A program made the position numbers and the translations under genes. Under the pieces are notes generated by a model, which did not search any database, was not told the origin of the DNA, and worked only from the letters and a program-made list of their open reading frames with translations. Of a DNA stretch of 64,000 nt, positions 1-8,181 are shown piece after piece. Source of the stretch: Candidatus Aminicenantes bacterium UBA6228 (GTDB lineage: Bacteria > Acidobacteriota > Aminicenantia > Aminicenantales > Saccharicenantaceae); assembly GCA_002441005.1 (NCBI GenBank), contig DJWO01000011.1, positions 229,420 to 293,419 of the forward strand, read 5' to 3'. Numbering within the stretch: the first letter of the stretch is position 1; each line of letters starts with the position of its first letter.

Positions 1-707
1 TTAATTGGCTCAATTCTATTCACCTCACCCAGCGACCGGCCCTGGCTGTCAACAGTTTCTATCAGCTGGCCAGCCTGACCAGTTAAATAATCATCATACT
101 GTTTTTCAACAGCTGACTTGCCAATCATTTCTCCGCGGCGCCATTTCCGGCCAGGGTTACTTTTTAACTCTTCCGGTGAAATTTCCTGAAGATAACCAAG
201 AACATGAGCAGCAGTTGAACCAAAGGGATAAAATCGTCTTGGTTCCACCTGAAGCTGCAATTCAGGATATTCTTCTTTTCTGGCTTCAATGACGGCTACT
301 TCTTCCAGTTTAAGGTTATCTTTGATGATAACCGGTTCAAAGGACTGGAGCCAGCGGTAACGTTCAATCCTGCTTTTCAGCTCTTCTGGCCTTAAATTTA
401 ATAACTGGCTGACCGGCTCGATAATTTGATTGTCAGTCTTAATCGATTCTTTCAACCAGGAAACCTTAAAACTGGGCTGATTATCAGCCAGGATAATTTT
501 CTGGCGGTCATAAATTAGACCCCGGGGAGCCGGGATAGGCAAGGAACGTAAATGGTTAGCCTCGGCCATCTTCCAGTATTTTTGATGATCCCAGATCTGG
601 ATTTTCCAGTAGAAGGCCAGAACCAGAAACAGGATGACACCTAGAATAATAAAGGTCAGTTTTGACCTCTTGATCAGTAAGCTCAGATCCTCATAAATTT
701 TGGTCAT
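1..707 (-). CDS. mrdA: Penicillin-binding protein 2 (partial, C-terminus off the window)
   Basis: This is the N-terminal 235 residues of a class B penicillin-binding protein, the transpeptidase of the rod-elongation machinery; the ATG is at 707 and the frame stays open to the window edge. The protein starts MTKIYEDLSLL, then has one membrane anchor at about residues 15-35. The PBP-dimer (pedestal) region follows, with the family motif PAPRGLIYDRQ near residue 60 and HVLGYLQEI near residue 170. The catalytic transpeptidase domain lies outside the window. It starts 11 nt after mreD in the same direction, as expected for an mreBCD-mrdA operon; rodA may follow beyond the edge. Family assignment is secure; the PBP2 name rests on the neighbours and motifs. 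Confidence 0.88.
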   Translation of the reverse strand, partial: MTKIYEDLSLLIKRSKLTFIILGVILFLVLAFYWKIQIWDHQKYWKMAEANHLRSLPIPAPRGLIYDRQKIILADNQPSFKVSWLKESIKTDNQIIEPVSQLLNLRPEELKSRIERYRWLQSFEPVIIKDNLKLEEVAVIEARKEEYPELQLQVEPRRFYPFGSTAAHVLGYLQEISPEELKSNPGRKWRRGEMIGKSAVEKQYDDYLTGQAGQLIETVDSQGRSLGEVNRIEPI

Positions 708-718
708 TTTGAGTTCGT

Positions 719-1213
719 TCAGTCAATCGCTTTTTTGACCGGGCGGAATAAACCAGCCAGTAAACTGGTTATTATAGCAGTTATGACTGGTTGAAGATAA
801 AGGCCAGGCCGGCTGTAAAGCAGGCTCTTTTTAAAAACAAAATTATAAAGTACTATCCAGAGGACAAGCTGGAATAGACTGAAAAAAAACAAGATAACGC
901 TCCTTTTGCCCAGAGAATTAAGACTAATCTTCTGGGCAAACCAGCCAGCTAAAAAGCCAGTAATGGTTAGACTCAAGCCGGACAGACCAAAAACGCCATG
1001 CGAAAAAGCATCTTCCAGCAGCCCGGCCACCGTCCCCATGACTGCCCCTTCTATTTCTCCGTAAATTATGGCGGCCAGAAGAACCGCTATGATGAATGTG
1101 TTTATAAAAATAGTCAGGTCGGGATTCAGCCGTCCCAGCAAGCTGTAGAAAGCAAAAGCCAGGACCAGCATTAAAAGCAGAACTAAGCCTTTCCTGATTC
1201 TCACGGTCCTCAC
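719..1213 (-). CDS. mreD: Rod shape-determining protein MreD
   Basis: A 164-residue polytopic inner-membrane protein made almost entirely of hydrophobic segments (about five), the usual size for MreD. MreD links MreC and the cytoplasmic MreB filaments to the peptidoglycan synthases during side-wall growth. Sequence conservation in this family is low, so the call leans on position: its start overlaps the mreC stop by 4 nt and it directly precedes the PBP2 gene. The N-terminus MRTVRIRKGLVLLLM is positively charged and runs into the first membrane segment. Confidence 0.85.
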   Translation of the reverse strand: MRTVRIRKGLVLLLMLVLAFAFYSLLGRLNPDLTIFINTFIIAVLLAAIIYGEIEGAVMGTVAGLLEDAFSHGVFGLSGLSLTITGFLAGWFAQKISLNSLGKRSVILFFFSLFQLVLWIVLYNFVFKKSLLYSRPGLYLQPVITAIITSLLAGLFRPVKKAID

Positions 1214-2046
1214 CTCTTCAAAGCCTGGCCAGTTCGGAGGACAGCCACCAGGCCCAGTTCCTGAAAATTGAAATAAGGCTTGACTACAATTTTTTTAAAC
1301 AGGCCAGCCTGACTGGTGATCCAGGCTATTCTCCCCACTTTCAGTCCGGGCGGGAAGATCTGATCGTAGCCAGAAGTCAGTAGTTCATCACCAACAACCC
1401 CACCCGGAGAAGAGGTCATGACATATTTAACCAGGCACTTCCCCTGGCCATCTCCGCTCAGAATCCCGGGCAGCCGGTCACTGGCCGAGATGACTGCGAC
1501 TCCGCTTTCTTCCGAAGTAATCAGGATAACCTTAGCCGTGTGGCCTGAAATTGGTTCAGCCGTTTTGCCTACCAGCCGGCCGAACCGGTCACAGACCGCC
1601 AAATTCTTGGTCACTCCATCATCTGATCCCCGGTCTATCACCGCTGACCGGAAATAATTAGCAGTATCCAGGCCGATGATTCTGGCCGGAAGAATGGAAG
1701 CCTCAAGTGACTGGAAATTCTTTTCAAGTTCAAGCTGATCCAGACTGAGCCGCAATTTTTCCAGTAAAAGCTCTTTTTCCTGGTTTAAAAAGAAGATTTG
1801 TTTCTTAAGTTCCTGGTTCTCTCGTTGAGCCTCTTTTAAAGACCGGATATTATGCCAGCCCTGAGTGACATAGTTAAAAGCCGAAACAGCTGCCTTTTGC
1901 ACCGGTGAAAAAGCCGTAAAGAATAACTTTTCGAGCAGGGTTTGTTTACTGCCCAGCGGGATCTGGACAGAAATCAGAATCAAATTAAAAACAAGGAGCA
2001 ACCCCCCTATCAAATATTTATTCTTAGCCTGCCGGGAAAGTGACAT
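1210..2046 (-). CDS. mreC: Rod shape-determining protein MreC
   Basis: A 278-residue bitopic protein with a short cytoplasmic N-terminus, one membrane anchor (about residues 12-30), a coiled coil rich in Leu/Glu/Lys (about 65-110), and the two beta-barrel periplasmic domain typical of MreC. Family motifs visible are VIDRGSDDGV (about 135), GRLVGKT and LLTSGYDQIFPPGLKVG (about 222-240). It organises the elongasome in the periplasm. It lies 18 nt after mreB and overlaps mreD by 4 nt, so the genes are translationally coupled. The ribosome-binding site is weak (AAAGACGG directly before ATG). Confidence 0.93.
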   Translation of the reverse strand: MSLSRQAKNKYLIGGLLLVFNLILISVQIPLGSKQTLLEKLFFTAFSPVQKAAVSAFNYVTQGWHNIRSLKEAQRENQELKKQIFFLNQEKELLLEKLRLSLDQLELEKNFQSLEASILPARIIGLDTANYFRSAVIDRGSDDGVTKNLAVCDRFGRLVGKTAEPISGHTAKVILITSEESGVAVISASDRLPGILSGDGQGKCLVKYVMTSSPGGVVGDELLTSGYDQIFPPGLKVGRIAWITSQAGLFKKIVVKPYFNFQELGLVAVLRTGQALKR

Positions 2047-2064
2047 CCGTCTTTAAAGTTATGA

Positions 2065-3096
2065 TTACTCCAAAGAAATTTTGCGCAGGAGATCAAGATC
2101 ATTCAGCAGCTTGCCTGCCCCCATGACCACCGAGGTCAGCGGGTCTTCAGTTAGAAAAACAGGCAGCTGAGTTTCTTCTCTCAATCGTTTGTCCAGGTTC
2201 TTGAGCAAGGCGCCTCCGCCGGTTAAAATTATTCCGCGGTCAATAATATCAGCCGATAGTTCCGGCGGCGTCCTTTCCAGAGCTATTCTAACCGCATTAA
2301 TGATGCTGGCCACTACTTCTTCTATAGCTTCTCTAATTTCCTGGTCATCGACCACAATAGTTCTTGGAATGCCTTCCCTCAAGTCGCGGCCTTTAATCTC
2401 CATGGTCAATGATTCGTCGAGAGGATAAGCTGAGCCCAGCTGCCACTTAACCTGTTCAGCTGTTCTTTCGCCGATTAGCAGGTTATATTTCTTTTTCAGG
2501 TATTGAATTATAGACTCATCCATCTCGTTACTGGCGATTCTTATCGAATGATTGAAAACCACACCGTTTAAGGAAATGACGGCGATATCAGTTGTCCCTC
2601 CGCCAATGTCAACAATCATATTGCCGGTGGGCTCGGAAATGGGCAGGTTAGCCCCGACCGCGGCCGCCATTGGCTGCTCGACAATATAAACTTCAGAGGC
2701 TTTAGCTCGAAGGGCAACATCTTTGACCGCCCTTCTCTCCACCTGGGTAATGCCAGTTGGAATGCCAATAACAATTCTTGGCCGGAGCAAAAAGCCGCGA
2801 TTTTCCATAGCTCGCCTGATAAAATAATCAAGCATCCGTTCGGCAATCTCGAAATCGGCTATTACCCCGTCTCTCATGGGTTTGATGGCCACCACATTAT
2901 TCGGGGTTTTACCGAGCATTTCCTTGGCCCGTCCTCCGACTGCTTCAATCTTGCCGGTCTGGACATTAATGACTACAATTGATGGTTCCTGAACTACTAT
3001 ACCTTTCCCTTTAAGGTAGACCAGCGTATTGGCCGTTCCCAGATCAACCGCCAAATCACAAAACAGCCTGTCTTTTACCCAGCTCCAGAGGCTCAT
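2065..3096 (-). CDS. mreB: Rod shape-determining protein MreB (actin-like)
   Basis: A 343-residue actin-like ATPase that polymerises under the inner membrane and directs side-wall peptidoglycan synthesis. The length is normal for MreB. The phosphate-1 motif DLAVDLGTANTLVY is at about residues 14-27, phosphate-2 IVDIGGGTTDIAV at about 161-173, and the adenosine motif GIILTGGGALLKNLD near 290. The hydrophobic N-terminal membrane-insertion loop (MSLWSWVKDRLF) is present. It is the first gene of the mreBCD-mrdA operon and is divergent from the OPT transporter. A GAGGA ribosome-binding site precedes the ATG. Confidence 0.97.
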   Translation of the reverse strand: MSLWSWVKDRLFCDLAVDLGTANTLVYLKGKGIVVQEPSIVVINVQTGKIEAVGGRAKEMLGKTPNNVVAIKPMRDGVIADFEIAERMLDYFIRRAMENRGFLLRPRIVIGIPTGITQVERRAVKDVALRAKASEVYIVEQPMAAAVGANLPISEPTGNMIVDIGGGTTDIAVISLNGVVFNHSIRIASNEMDESIIQYLKKKYNLLIGERTAEQVKWQLGSAYPLDESLTMEIKGRDLREGIPRTIVVDDQEIREAIEEVVASIINAVRIALERTPPELSADIIDRGIILTGGGALLKNLDKRLREETQLPVFLTEDPLTSVVMGAGKLLNDLDLLRKISLE

Positions 3097-3135
3097 ACTT
3101 GTCCTCGCTTATCATTAAAACTTAAACAATGTAGA

Positions 3136-3164
3136 TATTTAGCATAAAATCGTTCCCCTGGCAA
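3136..3164 (-). promoter_or_regulatory. Possible mreB promoter
   Basis: On the minus strand TTGCCA (3164-3159) and TAAATA (3141-3136) are separated by 17 nt, about 40 nt upstream of the mreB start. The -35 box is good and the -10 box is mediocre. Inference from the consensus only. Confidence 0.3.
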
Positions 3165-3198
3165 ATTATCTGGCATCTTACCAAAGGTTAAAATTAGC

Positions 3199-3228
3199 TT
3201 GACTTAGTCTGGAATTATTTAATATACA
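3199..3228 (+). promoter_or_regulatory. Possible promoter of the OPT transporter
   Basis: TTGACT at 3199-3204 and TATACA at 3223-3228 are separated by 18 nt, 30 nt before the start codon. A clear ribosome-binding site (AGAAAGGAG) follows. Inference from the sigma-70 consensus. Confidence 0.4.
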
Positions 3229-3257
3229 TAAAGAAAAAGCTTAGAAAGGAGAGGCGG

Positions 3258-5282
3258 ATGGATCAAAAGCCTTTTGTACCAGAAAAGACTGATCAAAGAG
3301 AGTTCACTCTGCGGGCTATTTTGCTCGGACTGGTGATGACCATTATTCTCGGAGCGGCCAATGCCTATCTGGGCCTGAGAGCCGGCATGACCATTGCAGC
3401 CACCTATCCGGCAGCGGTTATAGGTATGGCTCTGTTAAAAATAATGAAAGGCTCTATTCTGGAAGAAAATATTGCCAGAACTGTTGGATCCATTGGCGAA
3501 TCAGTTGCGGCTGGAGCTATCTTTACAATTCCAGCTTTTTTGATTACCGGCGTCTGGACCAAATTCAACACGGTCAGCGCCTATCTTCAGTCAACCGCTT
3601 TGATGTTTGTCGGCGGCCTGCTGGGGATTCTGTTCGTTACCTTTTTAAGACGAATTATGGTTACCGACCCGGACTTGCCTTTTCCTGAGTCAGTGGCCGC
3701 AGCCGAAATACATAAAGCTGGCCAAAAAGGCAGTGGCGGGGCAAAATTCTTGTTCCAGGCGATGGGAGTTGGTGCCCTGATCTATTCACTGGGCGTGGTT
3801 CAGCTCTTCTCTGCCTCTAAAGAATTCATTATCAAGCTGGGAAAAATTGGCTCAAGCTTTGTTCGTCTCGGTCCATCCAAAGAAGCAGGTACGGTCGGCA
3901 CCGGCGGTGTAGTCAGCGTCGCCGGCCCCGGAATTTCTCCTGCTTATATCGGGGTCGGTTATATTATTGGACCGCGGCTGGCTTCCCTAAACTTTGCTGG
4001 CGGCGTTTTAGCCTGGGGACTATTTGCTCCCCTTCTGATGTACTTCCTCGGGCCTCAGCTGGTCGAAAAATTTTATGGTCCGTCGGTAGCCATGGCCAAT
4101 GTACCCTGGCCTGACCTGATCAGCAATGTCTGGAAATTCATCATCAGGCCGATTGCCGTCGGCGGAATGCTGGTTGGTGCCGGCTACACCCTGTTCAAAA
4201 TGAGAAAAAACCTGATGACCGGCATTAAGAGATCAATTGGTGATGTCAAGAAGGCAGCCGGCCAGACCGAAGTTACCAGCCGGGTGGAAAAAGACCTCAA
4301 TATCAAGCTGGTTCTGTTTTTAATGACTTTGACCGTGATCCTCATGATTTTTGTTTACAAGCTTTTTACCGGAAGCTATTTGCCGGCCATCCTGTCGGCG
4401 GTGGTTATGGCCATCTTTGGCTTCTTTTTTGCAGCCGTCTCCGGAAATCTGGTCGGGACCATCGGTTCTTCTAATAACCCGATTTCCGGGCTAACCCTGT
4501 CAACCCTGATTATTGCCGGCCTGTTAATGGTTCTGATTGGGGCCAGAGGAACAAGCGGGATTATTGCTGTCTTAGGTGTGGCTTCGGTCGTCTGTGTCTC
4601 TTCAGCCGTAGCCGGAGAAATGCTTCAGGACCTTAAAGTTGGGCACATCCTGGGAGGAACACCCTGGAAGATGCAGGTTGGCGACATACTCGGTGTTCTG
4701 GTGGCGTCCCTGGTTCTTTATTTTCCTTTGATGATTCTCCATGGAGCTTTTACTTTTGGCAGCAAAGAATTGCCCGCTCCCCAGGCAGGTTTAATGGCTG
4801 CCATAACGCAGGGCATTGTCGGTGGTGAAATGGCCTGGCCACTGGTTATTGTCGGCATGATGATGGGCTTCGCTCTCATTCTGGTTAGAGTTAGTTCGCC
4901 GATGCTGGTGTCGGTGGGCATGTATTTGCCCCTGGAGACGACCTTTGCCATTTTTGTTGGCGGCTTGATTAAGGGAATTCTGGATCGAACAACAGGCAGG
5001 AAGAAACTTAATCCAGCTCAAAAAGCCAGAGTGGAGAATGTTGGAGTTCTCCTGGCTGCCGGTTTAATCGCTGGCGAAGCCTTGACCGGTCTCATTCGGG
5101 CCGCCTGGAAATTCTTCTTCCTCCAGGGGGTGGTGGGCAAAGATATACCCATCATTTTTGCTCATCCGAGTTATATCCTGGGGATAGCTGTTCTGGTCTT
5201 AATTGGACTTTACCTGGTAGCCATCCCGATGAAGAATGCCGGGGCTCCTGATGAACCACCACCGCCATCAGCGGTAGTCTGA
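3258..5282 (+). CDS. OPT family oligopeptide transporter
   Basis: A 674-residue integral membrane protein of the bacterial OPT (oligopeptide transporter) branch. After a short cytoplasmic N-terminus (REFTLRAILLG) the family motif NAYLGLRAGMTIAATYPAAV appears at about residues 35-54, and PFPESVAAAEIHKAG follows near 143. About fourteen or more hydrophobic segments span the rest, and the C-terminus is Pro-rich and soluble. Such carriers couple peptide (or metal-chelate) uptake to proton entry; the substrate cannot be read from sequence. It is a single gene with its own promoter and a strong AGAAAGGAG ribosome-binding site 8 nt before ATG. The M14 peptidase elsewhere in the window could supply peptides, but that link is speculative. 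Confidence 0.93.
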   Translation: MDQKPFVPEKTDQREFTLRAILLGLVMTIILGAANAYLGLRAGMTIAATYPAAVIGMALLKIMKGSILEENIARTVGSIGESVAAGAIFTIPAFLITGVWTKFNTVSAYLQSTALMFVGGLLGILFVTFLRRIMVTDPDLPFPESVAAAEIHKAGQKGSGGAKFLFQAMGVGALIYSLGVVQLFSASKEFIIKLGKIGSSFVRLGPSKEAGTVGTGGVVSVAGPGISPAYIGVGYIIGPRLASLNFAGGVLAWGLFAPLLMYFLGPQLVEKFYGPSVAMANVPWPDLISNVWKFIIRPIAVGGMLVGAGYTLFKMRKNLMTGIKRSIGDVKKAAGQTEVTSRVEKDLNIKLVLFLMTLTVILMIFVYKLFTGSYLPAILSAVVMAIFGFFFAAVSGNLVGTIGSSNNPISGLTLSTLIIAGLLMVLIGARGTSGIIAVLGVASVVCVSSAVAGEMLQDLKVGHILGGTPWKMQVGDILGVLVASLVLYFPLMILHGAFTFGSKELPAPQAGLMAAITQGIVGGEMAWPLVIVGMMMGFALILVRVSSPMLVSVGMYLPLETTFAIFVGGLIKGILDRTTGRKKLNPAQKARVENVGVLLAAGLIAGEALTGLIRAAWKFFFLQGVVGKDIPIIFAHPSYILGIAVLVLIGLYLVAIPMKNAGAPDEPPPPSAVV

Positions 5283-5337
5283 GAAAACAGAGTGTTAATT
5301 TAAGATAACTACAAGCTTAATAACAGGAACCGGGTAT

Positions 5338-5366
5338 TTGCCAGCACCTGGTTTATGGACTAAAAT
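5338..5366 (+). promoter_or_regulatory. Promoter of def-fmt, apparently leaderless
   Basis: TTGCCA (5338-5343), 17-nt spacer, TAAAAT (5361-5366). The def ATG is only 9 nt after the -10 box and has no Shine-Dalgarno (AATAAAATAATT precedes it), so transcription would start within about 3 nt of the start codon. An imperfect inverted repeat (AACCGGGT...ACCTGGTT, 5328-5353) overlaps the -35 region and spacer. Confidence 0.55.
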
Positions 5367-5375
5367 AAAATAATT

Positions 5376-5891
5376 ATGGCGGTACTTAAGATAATCAAGA
5401 TTGGTCATCCCCTGCTGGCCCAAAAGGCAGAGCCGGTTGAAGATATCAACCAGGAAATTGTGGACCTGGCTACCGATATGGTTGAAACTATGTACCGGGC
5501 GCCAGGGGTGGGCTTGGCTGCTCCTCAGGTCAGCCGTGGAATAAGGCTGATTACGGTTGACCTGTCGGTGGGTGAAAACAAAGATGAGTTATTTATTCTG
5601 GTCAATCCTAAAATAGTGGAAGAAGAGGGAAAGAATACAGCCGAAGAGGGCTGTCTGTCTGTGCCGGGGATATTTGAGAAGGTCGTCCGGCCGGAAAGAG
5701 TGGTGGTCAGAGGATATGATCTTGACGGCCGGGAGGTAACTATCGAAGCCCGGGATCTTCTGGCCAGGGCTTTTGCTCATGAAATAGATCACCTGGAGGG
5801 CAAGCTGTTTATTGACCGGCTTTCTCCTTTGAAAAAAGGCCTGATAAAAAACAGGCTTAACAGAGAGCAGGAGAAAGGTCAGAAGAGATGA
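5376..5891 (+). CDS. def: Peptide deformylase
   Basis: A 171-residue metallohydrolase that removes the formyl group from the N-terminal methionine of new proteins. All three active-site motifs are intact: GVGLAAPQ at residues 44-51, EGCLS at 91-95 (metal ligand Cys93) and HEIDH at 135-139 (two His ligands and the catalytic Glu). Size and motif spacing are standard for the family. It overlaps fmt by 4 nt (ATGA), giving the classic def-fmt pair that handles both ends of the formyl-methionine cycle. There is no Shine-Dalgarno before the ATG, and a promoter ends 9 nt upstream, so the mRNA is probably leaderless. Confidence 0.97.
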   Translation: MAVLKIIKIGHPLLAQKAEPVEDINQEIVDLATDMVETMYRAPGVGLAAPQVSRGIRLITVDLSVGENKDELFILVNPKIVEEEGKNTAEEGCLSVPGIFEKVVRPERVVVRGYDLDGREVTIEARDLLARAFAHEIDHLEGKLFIDRLSPLKKGLIKNRLNREQEKGQKR

Positions 5892-6820
5892 AGATTGCCT
5901 TTTTTGGCAGTCCAACCATCGCCTTACCAGCCCTGAATAGCTTAATTCAGGCCGGGCATGAAATAAAGCTGGTTATTACCCAGCCTGACCGGCCGGCTGG
6001 CCGGGGGAAAAAACTAACTCCCCCGCCTGTTAAAGTCTTTGCTCAGGACCATGGCTTGACTTGCCTTCAACCCGAAAAAATCAAGGCCGATGGTCAGGTT
6101 TTGACCGCTCTTAAGCAAGCTGGACCTGAAATTAATGTGGTGGTTGCTTATGGCCAGATCATACCGGCTTCGATCATTTACCTGCCTCCTTATAAAACTC
6201 TTAATGTCCATTTTTCCTTGCTGCCTAAATACCGGGGAGCCGCTCCTGTCCAGTGGGCTATCCTCAATGGAGACAGGACGACTGGCGTCACTATTATGGA
6301 GCTCAATGAAAAGATGGACCAGGGCCCAATCCTGGCTCAAGAAGAAGTTGAAATCCTGCCCGGGGAAAATGCCCACGAGCTGGAGATCAGGCTGTCTTAT
6401 CTGGGTGCCCGGCTTTTAGTTGATACCCTGGCCAGAATAAACGAAATTAAGCCGGTTCCTCAAGCGACTGAGCTGGCTACCTATGCTCCCAGATTGACCA
6501 AAGAGCAAGGACAGATTAACTGGCAGGAGCCAGCCCAGGCTATTGACTTCAAGGTCAGAGCCTTTTTTCCCTGGCCCGGGACTTATAGTTATCTGGCTGG
6601 CAAGAAATTTGAAATCTTATCAGGCCAGCTTCTGGCTGGAGCCTATACTGCTTCATCCCCGGGTGAAATCATTCAGATTGATAAGCCCGGCATCTATGTG
6701 GCCTGCGGCCAGAACACAATCTACTTGATAGAAAGAATAAAGCCAGAAAGCAAGAAAGAAATGCCTGCTTACGCCTTTAGTCTGAGCAGGAAAATCAAGA
6801 CCGGAACTAAACTCGGCTGA
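5888..6820 (+). CDS. fmt: Methionyl-tRNA formyltransferase
   Basis: A 310-residue enzyme that formylates initiator Met-tRNA using 10-formyltetrahydrofolate. The N-terminal Rossmann-like formyltransferase domain carries the catalytic trio Asn106, His108 and Asp144, in the same positions as in the E. coli enzyme, within NVHFSLLPKYRGAAPVQ and MDQGPIL. The C-terminal OB-fold tRNA-binding domain starts near residue 205. It is translationally coupled to def by a 4-nt overlap and is followed by a terminator-like hairpin. Confidence 0.97.
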   Translation: MKIAFFGSPTIALPALNSLIQAGHEIKLVITQPDRPAGRGKKLTPPPVKVFAQDHGLTCLQPEKIKADGQVLTALKQAGPEINVVVAYGQIIPASIIYLPPYKTLNVHFSLLPKYRGAAPVQWAILNGDRTTGVTIMELNEKMDQGPILAQEEVEILPGENAHELEIRLSYLGARLLVDTLARINEIKPVPQATELATYAPRLTKEQGQINWQEPAQAIDFKVRAFFPWPGTYSYLAGKKFEILSGQLLAGAYTASSPGEIIQIDKPGIYVACGQNTIYLIERIKPESKKEMPAYAFSLSRKIKTGTKLG

Positions 6821-6831
6821 GACGATCAGCC

Positions 6832-6863
6832 CAGGCAGCTCCCCTTTCGGCCTGCCTGATTTT
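6832..6863 (+). terminator. Terminator-like hairpin after fmt
   Basis: CAGGCAG (6832-6838) pairs perfectly with CTGCCTG (6852-6858) across a 13-nt loop, followed by ATTTTG. The stem is short and the T run modest, so this is a moderate candidate. Confidence 0.4.
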
Positions 6864-6887
6864 GCTGGCCTGCTCTGAATTGGAAGA

Positions 6888-7781
6888 CTACTCTTCAATT
6901 ATATAATCAATGGGGTTAATCGGCTTGCCATTCAAATGAACTTCATAATGAAGGTGAGGCCCAAGGGCTTTCCCTGTCTGGCCAATATAACCTACAACCT
7001 GCCCCCGGTCAACTTTTTGACTGACTTTGACCGCATATTTTTGAAGATGCCAGTATTCAGTTGACAGGCCGTTGCCATGACTGATACAGACAAAATTCCC
7101 TTTATATTTATCAAAACCTACTTGAACGACAACTCCATTGGCCGTGGCCACCACCGGATTATTCAGATTAGTAGCAATATCAAGACCCGTGTGGAAAGCA
7201 TTCCGGCCGGTATAGGGGTCAATTCTTGAACCAAACGAAGAAGAAACCCAGCCAACAGTTGGCCAGACAGTCGGAGTCGTCGCCAGAGTGGTCGACTGGT
7301 TTTCAAAAAACTGGTACATATAATTAAGGTTTTTCTCCACCGATTCAGCTCTCTGCTTGATAGATTGAATGGCTCCCGGCGAAACTTCTTTACCTGTCTT
7401 GTTGGTTAAATTGAGATCGACTCTTTCCCCGCCACCAATACCCGGTTCCCCTTCTATATTGTTTGGAGATTGAATTCCAGCCAGAACGTTAATTTTGCGT
7501 GCATAGTTTTCAAAATTGGTAATGGTTTCTTTCATCTGGGCAATGGTGTTTTCATAACCGGTTATAGTTTCTTTTTGAGCAGCCGTCTCCTTGAGGAGTT
7601 CCTTGTACTTGGCTTTGGTCATGGTCATGGAAAAATAATCAAGAAGGAAAAAGGCAAAGATAACGGCGAAGGCTATGCTGGCCCCTAAAATGGCCCGGAT
7701 GGCTTTTTGAGAGACATTTACAGTCTTGAAATGCGTCTTCCAGTTAGGAACGATGACTATCGAAACAAACTTTTTAGCCAT
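6888..7781 (-). CDS. Membrane-anchored M23 metallopeptidase (murein endopeptidase type)
   Basis: A 297-residue protein with a basic cytoplasmic N-terminus, one membrane segment (about 28-50), a coiled-coil stalk (about 55-100), a linker, and a C-terminal M23/LytM domain (about 175-297). The zinc site is complete: His197 and Asp201 in FHTGLD, and HLH at 276-278 in the motif GPHLHYEVHLNG. Enzymes with this layout cut peptidoglycan cross-bridges, or activate amidases when inactive; the intact ligands favour a true hydrolase. It is convergent with fmt. The AGGGGA ribosome-binding site lies between the predicted -10 box and the ATG. Confidence 0.9.
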   Translation of the reverse strand: MAKKFVSIVIVPNWKTHFKTVNVSQKAIRAILGASIAFAVIFAFFLLDYFSMTMTKAKYKELLKETAAQKETITGYENTIAQMKETITNFENYARKINVLAGIQSPNNIEGEPGIGGGERVDLNLTNKTGKEVSPGAIQSIKQRAESVEKNLNYMYQFFENQSTTLATTPTVWPTVGWVSSSFGSRIDPYTGRNAFHTGLDIATNLNNPVVATANGVVVQVGFDKYKGNFVCISHGNGLSTEYWHLQKYAVKVSQKVDRGQVVGYIGQTGKALGPHLHYEVHLNGKPINPIDYIIEE

Positions 7782-7793
7782 TTTCTTTCCCCT

Positions 7794-7823
7794 TAAATAT
7801 CATATTTAGCCTGCGGCTGTCAA
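7794..7823 (-). promoter_or_regulatory. Possible promoter of the M23 peptidase gene
   Basis: Minus strand: TTGACA (7823-7818), 18-nt spacer ending in TGA, TATTTA (7799-7794). The start codon is 12 nt further on, so the 5' leader would be very short. Confidence 0.4.
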
Positions 7824-7862
7824 CCAGTAAGATAAATTAAGGTCTGTCTCTTCCATCAATGG

Positions 7863-8120
7863 CTATTCCTGGACTTTAAAGATCAGGTCGTTTTCCCTGA
7901 CTGGCATATCAACCTTGAAAGCCACTTCTTCCCCGGCCCGGGCTTCCTCAACCGGCTGGTGCTCAATTTGCATTGATTCAATTTTCTGAAAAAAATCTGA
8001 GCTATGCCCCTTAATATGAACCACGTCTCCGACTTTCAACCTGCCACCGGTTATTCGGGCTACTCCGACCTGAATTTTTGAGAAATAATGGCTAATTCGC
8101 CCAATTTCCACCTCCTCCAT
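7863..8120 (-). CDS. Small EF-Tu domain-II-like protein
   Basis: An 85-residue protein that resembles only the second (beta-barrel) domain of translational GTPases. The pattern runs from IGRISHYFSKIQVGVARI through LKVGDVVHIKGHSSDF to GEEVAFKVDM. Databases usually label such proteins 'translation elongation factor-like'; their function is not known to me. An upstream in-frame start exists, but the ATG at 8120 is preceded by a strong AAAGGAGGG ribosome-binding site, so I use it. It sits between the SDR and M23 genes with its own candidate promoter. There is no GTPase domain nearby, so this is not a broken EF-Tu gene. Confidence 0.75.
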   Translation of the reverse strand: MEEVEIGRISHYFSKIQVGVARITGGRLKVGDVVHIKGHSSDFFQKIESMQIEHQPVEEARAGEEVAFKVDMPVRENDLIFKVQE

Positions 8121-8146
8121 TTTGTCCCTCCTTTGTTTTTGTCTTA

Positions 8147-8175
8147 TAAATAGCAAAAAAATTGAATTTTGGCAA
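8147..8175 (-). promoter_or_regulatory. Possible promoter of the EF-Tu-domain-like gene
   Basis: Minus strand: TTGCCA (8175-8170), 17-nt spacer, extended -10 TGC-TATTTA (8155-8147). It lies about 25 nt before the start codon at 8120, with the ribosome-binding site in between. Confidence 0.45.
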
Positions 8176-8181
8176 CTATTT

